36,937 nt of DNA from Streptomyces sp. GC420 (GTDB lineage: Bacteria > Actinomycetota > Actinomycetes > Streptomycetales > Streptomycetaceae). The notes beneath the pieces are model-generated. The model saw nothing but the letters and a program-made list of their open reading frames with translations. It had not been told where the DNA came from and ran no database searches. The stretch spans positions 1 to 36,937 of the forward strand of contig NZ_JAAAXQ010000027.1 in assembly GCF_009916105.1 (NCBI RefSeq), written 5' to 3'. The translations under genes were made by a program, and so were the position numbers. This document shows, piece by piece, positions 8,009 through 14,104 of the stretch (its first letter is position 1; every line of letters begins with the position of its first letter).

Positions 8009-8562
8009 CAGTCCGTACCAGCCCCAAAGTCCCCGCCGGGCGCGGTGACGGCGCGGTCGTCGAGGAGGCCGGGCGGCGGGGAGACCACCGCGCGCTGCTG
8101 CTCGAGGTCGATCTCGGGGACGATCTGCCGCACGAAGGGGATCAGGACCTCGCTGCCGTCCGGCCGTTCCACGACGAGAAGGTCCTGGTAGGGGAGGTGG
8201 CTGATCTCCTTGATCCGGCCGACCTCCTCGCCGTCGGCCGTCACCACGTCGAGGTCGACCAGCTGGTGGTCGTAGTACTCCTCGGGGTCCTCCGGGGTCT
8301 CCTCGGGGTCGATCTCCGCGATCAGCAGAGTGTTGCGCAGGGCCTCGGCGCCGGTGCGGTCGCGCACGCCCTCGAAGCGCAGCAGCAGCCGGCCGCTGTG
8401 CACACGTCCGGTCTCGATGGTCAGCGGCCCGGCGGAGGCCGGGTCGGTGGCGAGCACGGCGCCGGGCGCCAGCCTGAGCTCCGGCTCGTCGGTGCGTACT
8501 TCGACGGTGACCTCGCCCTTGATGCCGTGGGCGCGGCCGATCCGCGCGACTACGAGCTGCAC
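8008..8562 (-). CDS. rimM: 16S rRNA processing protein RimM
   Basis: A 184-residue 30S maturation factor that binds S19 during assembly of the 30S head. The N-terminal RimM domain is recognised by [16 protein letters not shown]; the PRC-barrel region contains [12 protein letters not shown] and PYQDLLVVE. Two GTG candidates exist, 8568 and 8562. The second gives MQLVVARIG and an AGGAG site 8 nt upstream, whereas the first lies only 2 nt from it, so 8562 is preferred. Two hairpins separate the gene from khpA. Confidence 0.95.
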   Translation of the reverse strand: MQLVVARIGRAHGIKGEVTVEVRTDEPELRLAPGAVLATDPASAGPLTIETGRVHSGRLLLRFEGVRDRTGAEALRNTLLIAEIDPEETPEDPEEYYDHQLVDLDVVTADGEEVGRIKEISHLPYQDLLVVERPDGSEVLIPFVRQIVPEIDLEQQRAVVSPPPGLLDDRAVTAPGGDFGAGTD

Positions 8563-8616
8563 GTTCACTACTCCTGTCGGGTGCCTGCGGCATTGCTTCG
8601 CAAGGCGTGGACGACA

Positions 8617-8652
8617 ACGGGCCGGGAAAGGCCGTAGCCCTCCCCGGCCCGT
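8617..8652 (-). terminator. Intercistronic hairpin, distal of two between khpA and rimM
   Basis: The 10-bp arms ACGGGCCGGG at 8617-8626 and CCCGGCCCGT at 8643-8652 are perfectly complementary with a 16-nt loop. With the palindrome at 8673-8694 it forms a pair of stem-loops in the khpA-rimM gap, inside what is normally one operon. It is likely to attenuate or process the transcript. Confidence 0.45.
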
Positions 8653-8672
8653 GCCGGTGCTGCGTACATCAG

Positions 8673-8694
8673 CGCTGATCGGTACCGATCAGCG
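8673..8694 (-). terminator. 22-bp perfect palindrome just after khpA
   Basis: A perfect 22-bp palindrome, with half-site CGCTGATCGGT, begins 2 bases after the khpA stop. In RNA it forms a stem of about 9 bp with a tight loop. No T-tract follows. It probably acts as a terminator or attenuator that lowers rimM-trmD expression relative to rpsP; a DNA operator is a less likely reading. Confidence 0.5.
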
Positions 8695-8696
8695 GG

Positions 8697-8936
8697 TCAG
8701 CGGACCTGGTCCACGTCGACGAGGTCGACACGGATGCCACGGCCGCCGATGGCGCCCACGACGGTACGCAGGGCGCGTGCGGTGCGGCCGTTGCGGCCGA
8801 TCACCTTTCCGAGGTCCTCGGGGTGTACCCGGACCTCGAGCACCCGCCCGCGGCGCAGGTTGCGCGAGGCCACCTGCACATCGTCGGGGAAATCGACGAT
8901 GCCCTTCACGAGGTGCTCGAGAGCCTCCTCGAGCAT
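8697..8936 (-). CDS. khpA: KH-domain RNA-binding protein KhpA
   Basis: A 79-residue single-KH protein. The GXXG RNA-binding loop is visible in LGKVIGRNGRTARALR, preceded by LEVRVHPED. KhpA proteins bind RNA, often with KhpB/EloR, and affect cell envelope and division genes in other Gram-positives. It starts 2 bases after the rpsP stop, so it is tightly linked to S16, which is the usual arrangement. Confidence 0.95.
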   Translation of the reverse strand: MLEEALEHLVKGIVDFPDDVQVASRNLRRGRVLEVRVHPEDLGKVIGRNGRTARALRTVVGAIGGRGIRVDLVDVDQVR

Positions 8937-8938
8937 GC

Positions 8939-9376
8939 TCAGGCCTCGGTCGACTCGGTGGTCTCGGCCTCGGCCGAGTCCGCCTTCTTGTCGGACTTCT
9001 TCGCCTTCGGGGTGATGGCCTCACCCTTGGGCTCGTCGCCCTCGAACGCCTTGGTGAAGGCCTCGAACGCGGCGCGCTTGTCCTTCGGCTCGGCGACGAG
9101 CAGCGGGGCCGGGGCGGGCTCGCCCTTGTACTTCTGCCAGTCGCCGGTCTTCTTAAGGATGGCGAGCACGGGCTCGGTCGGCTGGGCGCCGACACTCAGC
9201 CAGTACGCGACACGCTCGGCGTCGACCTCGATACGCGACGGGTTGTACGTCGGGTGGTACAGACCGATCTCCTCGATGGCCCGGCCGTCACGGCGGGTAC
9301 GGGAGTCGGCGACGACGATGCGGTAGTGAGGCGAACGGATCTTGCCCAGACGCTTCAGCTTGATCTTGACTGCCAC
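8939..9376 (-). CDS. rpsP: 30S ribosomal protein S16
   Basis: A 145-residue S16 with the family start [20 protein letters not shown] followed by VVADSR and YHPTYNPS. The S16 core is about 80 residues; the extra C-terminal half is a Lys/Ala/Glu-rich tail typical of actinobacterial S16. The GTG at 9376 is chosen because it gives the family N-terminus and has AGGAGA 10 nt upstream; the frame is open for 48 further codons upstream without support. First gene of the rpsP-rplS operon. Confidence 0.98.
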   Translation of the reverse strand: MAVKIKLKRLGKIRSPHYRIVVADSRTRRDGRAIEEIGLYHPTYNPSRIEVDAERVAYWLSVGAQPTEPVLAILKKTGDWQKYKGEPAPAPLLVAEPKDKRAAFEAFTKAFEGDEPKGEAITPKAKKSDKKADSAEAETTESTEA

Positions 9377-9531
9377 GGAAGTGGTGTCTCCTGGTCTTGA
9401 CGTGGTTGGGCACAGCGAGATGCCGCGTGGGGTTGCGGTACCCGATGGCCCGATGGACGCGTCAGCCGGAGGAGAGAGGGGTCCTGTGCGGCTGTCGAGT
9501 ACAGCTAGCCATTGTGCCACACCGCTCCGGG
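9377..9531 (-). promoter_or_regulatory. Presumed promoter and leader region of the rpsP operon
   Basis: This 155-bp gap between the SprT-like gene and rpsP must hold the promoter of a highly expressed operon unless it is read through from upstream. On the minus strand near 9485-9515 the less GC-rich stretch GGCACAATGGCTAGCTGTACTC is the best candidate, but I find no clear -35/-10 pair. Confidence 0.3.
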
Positions 9532-10131
9532 TCAGCTCGCCGCGCCCACCGGTTCCTGATCGGGGATGCGGAAGGGCTTTCCGCAGCCGCCGCAGACGAT
9601 CGGCGCCTGAGCGAGAACGGAGGGGACGACGCGGACGTTGCGGCCGCAGTCGCAGACCGCCTTCACCCGCACGCCGCCCCCCGAGGAGCCGTGCCTGGCG
9701 GCGGGCCCGCGGAAACTGCGCGCGGTGTCGGAGGAGGTCGCGGCGGTGTGCGCCTTCACGGCGCGCTGCAGCCGGTCGATGGTCGGGCGGTAGCGGCGTT
9801 TCGCCTCCGAACTGAGCGTGACCAGTGAGAAACCGCTGCTGGGATGCGGTTCCTCGGGGTGGTCGAGGCCCAGTTCCTCGGCGATCGCGAGGAATCTGCG
9901 GTTGTGGTACCGGCCGGCGCGCGAGGTGTCGCGGACACCCCGGGCGGCGGCAATGCCATGGACTGCTTCATGCAGCAGCCGTTCGAAGGAGAGTTCGTGG
10001 CCGCAGGCCGACGAGGACTCTCCGATCAGGGACTCGGGCGCGGCAAGATCCGGCAACTCCGGGTGGTACCGCTGAATATCGGCCCACGCGAGCGCCAGCT
10101 CTGCGGCGAGAACAGGTGGTGTCGTGCTCAC
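9532..10131 (-). CDS. SprT-like zinc metalloprotease-family protein
   Basis: A 199-residue protein with the zinc motif HEAVH at residues 54-58, followed by [16 protein letters not shown] (74-89) and a C-terminal zinc ribbon (CDCG...CGGCG) near 160-185. This layout of HExxH, a downstream RYHN segment and a Cys4 ribbon resembles SprT/Spartan-like proteins, including ones on phages and plasmids. Spartan proteins cleave DNA-protein crosslinks; that role is inference here. There is no signal peptide, so it is cytoplasmic. The GTG at 10131 lacks a good ribosome site but overlaps the stop of a 16-codon upstream frame as GTGA, suggesting coupling. Confidence 0.7.
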   Translation of the reverse strand: MSTTPPVLAAELALAWADIQRYHPELPDLAAPESLIGESSSACGHELSFERLLHEAVHGIAAARGVRDTSRAGRYHNRRFLAIAEELGLDHPEEPHPSSGFSLVTLSSEAKRRYRPTIDRLQRAVKAHTAATSSDTARSFRGPAARHGSSGGGVRVKAVCDCGRNVRVVPSVLAQAPIVCGGCGKPFRIPDQEPVGAAS

Positions 10132-10178
10132 GTCGTGAGAACGAGCCGGAGTGCCGCCGTGTTCCTATTCCGGGGCAT
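10128..10178 (-). CDS. Possible 16-residue upstream peptide coupled to the SprT-like gene
   Basis: A short frame starting ATG at 10178 encodes [16 protein letters not shown] and ends in a TGA that overlaps the next GTG as GTGA. Its ATG sits against an AT-rich palindrome and has only a weak ribosome site (TTTGAG). The overlap is the reason for reporting it; chance is quite possible. No function is proposed. Confidence 0.25.
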   Translation of the reverse strand: MPRNRNTAALRLVLTT

Positions 10179-10692
10179 CTCAAATAATTTGCACGTACCA
10201 GTCAGTTCTCTCTCATCTTTCCAGACGATAGCGGGTGCGCAGATCTGCGGAGAACCCTCGCAGCTCCCACCAAGCCGGTATGTAGTGGCGGTTACGCGTC
10301 GGCGCGTAGCCGAAGCACTCGTTCCGGGGCTCCGGTCGCCGTCCGGGACACCCGGGGCGCGGCCCGTCTCCCCCGGCGTGCGGCCGACCCGTTTCCCGGC
10401 GGGCCCGGAAACGGGCCCGGGGACGGCTGCGACGTTACCGGGTTCGTCTCCGGTTCCCGGCACCGGCCCCGGCGGCCCCCGTACGGACTCCTCCACCCGG
10501 CGAGCGCGCCGACGGGCGGCAACGACCGCGCCGGGGGCGCACGACGGGGGCGCGAAAGCCGTGCGGGTGTGACCTCTGGACGTCGGGACGGATGCGCAGT
10601 TCCCTGGACCGAGGGGGCTGTTGTGCGCACACGAACACGGGGGGCGCTTGACCGGGGCAGATCTCACCTCTCGGCGGAAAGAGGCGCTTTAG
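10132..10692. other. 561-bp divergent intergenic region with an AT-rich island
   Basis: This gap separates the minus-strand SprT-like gene from the plus-strand methyltransferase gene and should hold both promoters. At about 10165-10240 the GC content drops sharply and includes the perfect palindrome CAAATAATTTG (10181-10191). At 10388-10415 the 9-bp arms CCCGTTTCC and GGAAACGGG form a hairpin. The remainder is GC-rich without protein-like translation in any frame. Confidence 0.5.
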
Positions 10693-11520
10693 ATGACACG
10701 AACGCTCGTGCCACACCACTCGGCGCCGGCTTCGGCGCCGTCCGCGGACCGGCGTGCGCGGGACCGTGACTGGGTCGAGATCCAGGAACGGATGCTGGTG
10801 CCGCTGTACGAGGCCGTGTACGAGCGGCTCGAGGTCGGACCGGGTGTCCGGCTGCTCGGACTGGACTGCGGATCGGGACTCGCCCTGCTGATGGCGGCGA
10901 CGCGCGGCGCGGCGGTCACGGGTGTGGACGGCGACCAGCCGAGACTCGCGCTCGCCCGGACGAGACTGCTGGAGGAATCGGACTCCGGCGGCGCCGCGCG
11001 GCGGCTGCTGAACGGCGGCCCGGCGCAGGCCGCGGACCCGGCGGGGCCCGCGTTCAATCTGGTGACGGCGTTCTCCCCCATCGGCTGCGCGGCGGGGGAC
11101 GCGGACGGCCTGCGGCCGGAACTGGCCGAGGCGGTGACGGCGGCCGAGCGCGGCAGCGCGGTGGTGCTGGCCGGCTGGGGCCCGCCGGAGCGCTGTGCGA
11201 CCTCGGGCGTACTGAGGATCGCGGCGCGGCTCGCCGAGGACTGGCGGCCCACTCGCCGCGACGACCTGGAGGAGGTGGCGGCCCACGCCGGCCTGAAGCC
11301 GGACGGCTCGGGGCGGGTCGCCTGCCCGTTCGGCTACGCGGACCGGGACAGCGCGGTCCGCGGGCTGCTGTCGACGGGGCTGTTCGACGCGGCGATCCGC
11401 GCGACGGACACCGCGCAGGTGGAGAAGGAGGTCGCCGAGGCCCTGCACCCGCATGTGCGGCGCGACGGAACGGTGTGGATGCCCAACGTCTTCCGGTACC
11501 TCATAGCCCGCGTCCCCTGA
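10693..11520 (+). CDS. Class I SAM-dependent methyltransferase-like protein
   Basis: A 275-residue protein with a Rossmann-type motif I, LLGLDCGSGLAL (about 54-65), and an acidic end of strand 2 in GVDGDQPRLALAR, together the S-adenosylmethionine site. The rest (FNLVTAFSPIGCAAGD, then a region with CPFGYADRDSAVRGLLSTG) fits small-molecule methyltransferases related to the UbiE/MenG group, but the substrate is unknown. The ATG at 10693 has AGAGG 8 nt upstream. It stands alone on the plus strand. Confidence 0.8.
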   Translation: MTRTLVPHHSAPASAPSADRRARDRDWVEIQERMLVPLYEAVYERLEVGPGVRLLGLDCGSGLALLMAATRGAAVTGVDGDQPRLALARTRLLEESDSGGAARRLLNGGPAQAADPAGPAFNLVTAFSPIGCAAGDADGLRPELAEAVTAAERGSAVVLAGWGPPERCATSGVLRIAARLAEDWRPTRRDDLEEVAAHAGLKPDGSGRVACPFGYADRDSAVRGLLSTGLFDAAIRATDTAQVEKEVAEALHPHVRRDGTVWMPNVFRYLIARVP

Positions 11521-12069
11521 CGGCGCCCGTCGCACCCGTTCCCGGCGTGCGGTGCCCGTCCCCGCGCCCGGAAGCCCGTCACCACCCGGCATCATCATTT
11601 CCCGCACGCCGAGGGGGTCAGGGCCGCAAGCCCCGGACGAACAAGCCCTGCGGTCCGCCGGATCGGTGCTGCTGGGAAAGCCGGTCCGGCGCGCGGCGCC
11701 CCGCGGAATGCCGCAGCGACAGGTCCCGGCCCGGTCCGGCCCGGCTCCGCGGTCGTACTCGGTTCCGCGGGCGGCTGGCCGGGAGGCCGCCCCGGAGATC
11801 GCCGGACCGGCGGGAACGAACCCGGACCGGCGAGGCCGGCGGCCGGGGACGGCTGCGTCGGCATCCCCTCGCTCTCGACGCCGCGACGGCCGTGGTGCAC
11901 GCGCCGTGATCACCGTCGGTTTCCTCCGCCGGACGCACGGGCCGGCACGGCACCTTCGACGGCAGTTCCCCCGAGCCGCCGGTCACACTCACCGGCAGAG
12001 CCAGCGGCACGGCCGGCCAGACCTGCGCCGTCGGGCGCGAACCGGAGCGAACCGGACCGGCCGGGGACC

Positions 12070-12097
12070 GGAAGCGGGCGCCCGGAAGCGGGCGCCC
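12070..12097. repeat. 14-bp unit in two tandem copies
   Basis: GGAAGCGGGCGCCC is repeated exactly at 12070-12083 and 12084-12097. It lies in non-coding sequence downstream of ffh. Confidence 0.75.
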
Positions 12098-12183
12098 GGA
12101 ACCCGGCCCCGCGGCCCGGCCGGGGGTGGCCGGGACAGACCCCGCGCCGGGTCCGCGCCCCGGAACCGTCGCCCCGGCGGCCA

Positions 12184-12214
12184 TCAGGGCGTCAGGGCGT
12201 CAGGGCGTCAGGGG
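12184..12214. repeat. 8-bp tandem repeat (TCAGGGCG), three copies plus a partial
   Basis: Exact copies start at 12184, 12192 and 12200, followed by a partial copy ending near 12214. It lies about 40 bp downstream of the ffh stop. Likely slippage-prone spacer. Confidence 0.8.
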
Positions 12215-12254
12215 CGGCGTCGGAGCGGGCGGCGGTCGGCAGGCCAGCCCGTAG

Positions 12255-13814
12255 TCAGCCCATGAACTTCTTGAACTCGTCGGGAAGCTCGAAGTCCTGC
12301 GCCGACTGGCCCGCCGGCAGCCCGAAGGCCCCACCGGGCTGCGTCGCCGCCTGCTCGCGGCGGGACGCGGCGGCCTGCTCCTCGGCCTTGCGCTTCATCG
12401 GGTTGCCGCTCCTGCGCTTGCCCTTGGCCTGCTTCTGCTGCTTCTTCTGCCGGCCGGGACCGCCGCCCATGCCCGGCATCCCGGGCATGCCCGGCATGCC
12501 GCCGCCCTGCGCCATGCGCGACATCATCTTGCGGGCCTCGAAGAACCGCTCCACGAGGTTCTTGACCGCGCTGACCTCGACGCCCGAGCCCTTGGCGATA
12601 CGGGCCCGGCGGGAGCCGTTGATGACGTGCGGGTCCTGGCGCTCGGCCGGGGTCATCGACTTGATGATCGCGGCGGTGCGGTCGACGTCCCGCTCGTCCA
12701 GGTTGTTGATCTGGTCCTTGATCTGCCCCATGCCGGGCAGCATCCCGAGCAGCTTGGAGATGGAGCCCATCTTGCGGACCTGCTCCATCTGCGCCAGGAA
12801 GTCGTCGAGCGTGAAGTCCTTGCCGCCCTTGCTGCTCGCCAGTTTGGAGGCCATCTTGGCGGCCTCTTCCTGGCTGAAGGTCTGCTCGGCCTTCTCGATC
12901 AGGCTGAGGATGTCGCCCATGCCGAGGATGCGGGACGCCATGCGGTCCGGGTGGAACGCGTCGAAGTCGTCCAGCTTCTCGCCGTTGGAGGCGAACATGA
13001 TCTGACGGCCGGTGACGTGCGCGATCGACAGGGCCGCACCGCCGCGGGCGTCACCGTCGAGCTTGGAGAGCACCACGCCGTCGAAGCCGACGCCGTCGCG
13101 GAAGGCCTCCGCGGTGTTGACCGCGTCCTGGCCGATCATCGCGTCGACGACGAAGAGGATCTCCTGCGGCTGCACCGCGTCGCGGATGTCCGCGGCCTGC
13201 TGCATCATCTCGGCGTCGATGCCGAGACGGCCGGCGGTGTCGACGATGACGATGTCGTGGACCTTGGACTTCGCGTACTCGATGGAGTCCTTCGCCACCT
13301 GCACCGGGTCGCCGACGCCGTTGCCGGGCTGCGGCGCGTAGACGGCGACGCCCGCGCGCTCGGCGACGACCTGGAGCTGGTTGACGGCGTTGGGACGCTG
13401 GAGGTCACAGGCGACCAGCAGCGGGGAGTGTCCCTGGCCCTTGAGCCACTTGCCGAGCTTTCCGGCGAGGGTGGTCTTACCGGCACCCTGCAGACCGGCC
13501 AGCATGATCACGGTCGGCGGCTGCTTGGCGAAGCGGAGGCGGCGGGTCTCGCCGCCCAGGATGGTGATCAGCTCGTCATTGACGATCTTGATGACCTGCT
13601 GCGAGGGGTTGAGGGCCTTGGAGACCTCGCTCCCCAGCGCCCGCTCCTTCACGTTCTTGATGAAGGCCCGTACCACCGGCAGGGCGACGTCCGCCTCGAG
13701 GAGGGCGATGCGGATCTCGCGGGCGGTGGCGTCGATGTCCGCCTCGGTGAGGCGGCCCCGGCCCCGAAGGTTCTTGAAGGTCTGTGCGAGGCGGTCGGAA
13801 AGGGTATCGAACAC
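12255..13814 (-). CDS. ffh: Signal recognition particle protein Ffh
   Basis: A 519-residue SRP54 GTPase that binds signal sequences emerging from the ribosome and delivers them to FtsY. The N domain starts MFDTLSDRLAQTFKNLRGRG. In the G domain GLQGAGKT is at 107-114, DTAGR at 192-196 and SKLDGDARGG follows. The methionine-rich M domain (about 300-440) contains KLLGMLPGM and GSRRARIAKGSG, which bind SRP RNA. The C-terminus is extended with MPGMPGMPGM repeats and a basic segment, common in actinobacteria. GTG start at 13814. Its receptor FtsY is also encoded in this window. Confidence 0.98.
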   Translation of the reverse strand: MFDTLSDRLAQTFKNLRGRGRLTEADIDATAREIRIALLEADVALPVVRAFIKNVKERALGSEVSKALNPSQQVIKIVNDELITILGGETRRLRFAKQPPTVIMLAGLQGAGKTTLAGKLGKWLKGQGHSPLLVACDLQRPNAVNQLQVVAERAGVAVYAPQPGNGVGDPVQVAKDSIEYAKSKVHDIVIVDTAGRLGIDAEMMQQAADIRDAVQPQEILFVVDAMIGQDAVNTAEAFRDGVGFDGVVLSKLDGDARGGAALSIAHVTGRQIMFASNGEKLDDFDAFHPDRMASRILGMGDILSLIEKAEQTFSQEEAAKMASKLASSKGGKDFTLDDFLAQMEQVRKMGSISKLLGMLPGMGQIKDQINNLDERDVDRTAAIIKSMTPAERQDPHVINGSRRARIAKGSGVEVSAVKNLVERFFEARKMMSRMAQGGGMPGMPGMPGMGGGPGRQKKQQKQAKGKRRSGNPMKRKAEEQAAASRREQAATQPGGAFGLPAGQSAQDFELPDEFKKFMG

Positions 13815-13980
13815 GTCGGTCGCGGATCCTCGGCTAGGGGGCGGGCGAATGGCTGCCTTCCAGGGTATCCGCCCCCGGAAGCGCAGGGCCCCCGCCCGGC
13901 CAATACGCCGTGCGGGAAGCCGGACCCCGCGGGGGCGGGGAGCGGGCGGCTTCGGCGCGGGCCCCCGGAAACCCGGCCCG

Positions 13981-14006
13981 GTCCGCCCCGCCGCGGCGGG
14001 GCGGAC
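13981..14006. terminator. 26-bp perfect palindrome between glnD and ffh
   Basis: A perfect GC-only palindrome with half-site GTCCGCCCCGCCG. As RNA it makes a stem of at least 11 bp. It is the third hairpin after the glnD stop and, lacking a T-tract, fits the streptomycete style of terminator. It would act on either strand. Confidence 0.6.
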
Positions 14007-14039
14007 TCTGTGTCCAACGCCTCATCCCCGCGGATGTCA

Positions 14040-14077
14040 CCCCTGTGGGCGTCACCCCCACGGGAAGCCCACAGGGG
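14040..14077 (-). terminator. 11-bp stem-loop after glnD
   Basis: The arms CCCCTGTGGGC (14040-14050) and GCCCACAGGGG (14067-14077) pair perfectly across a 16-nt loop, 15 nt after the glnD stop. Second of three consecutive hairpins that probably end the amtB-glnK-glnD transcript. Confidence 0.55.
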
Positions 14078-14081
14078 AACT

Positions 14082-14104
14082 CCTGCGGGCGTCACGCCCG
14101 CAGG
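14082..14104 (-). terminator. Stem-loop whose loop is the glnD stop codon
   Basis: The arms CCTGCGGGCG (14082-14091) and CGCCCGCAGG (14095-14104) pair perfectly, and the 3-nt loop between them is exactly the TGA stop of glnD (14092-14094 on the minus strand). It may form part of the terminator or protect the 3' end; a ribosome terminating here would melt it. Confidence 0.55.

Larger units (their letters stand above)
11521..12254. other. 734-bp region without a supported gene
   Basis: The space between the convergent methyltransferase gene and ffh. Several long open frames exist, but they translate to Arg/Pro/Gly-rich sequence without motifs, ribosome sites or normal codon bias. It holds two short tandem repeats (12070-12097 and 12184-12214) and many GGCCGG-type inverted repeats. 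I see no clear terminator for either flanking gene. Confidence 0.6.

Noticed and set aside
10264..10284. ACATACCGGCTTGGTGGG on the minus strand, considered as a gamma-butyrolactone receptor (ARE) site
   Set aside because: Only one half resembles the ARE consensus; no receptor or synthase gene is nearby.
11618..12184. Minus-strand frame containing LPVSVTGGSGELPSKVPCRP, which looks faintly protein-like
   Set aside because: The flanks are Pro/Arg/Gly-rich, no ribosome site is present and no family is recognised; at best a relic.
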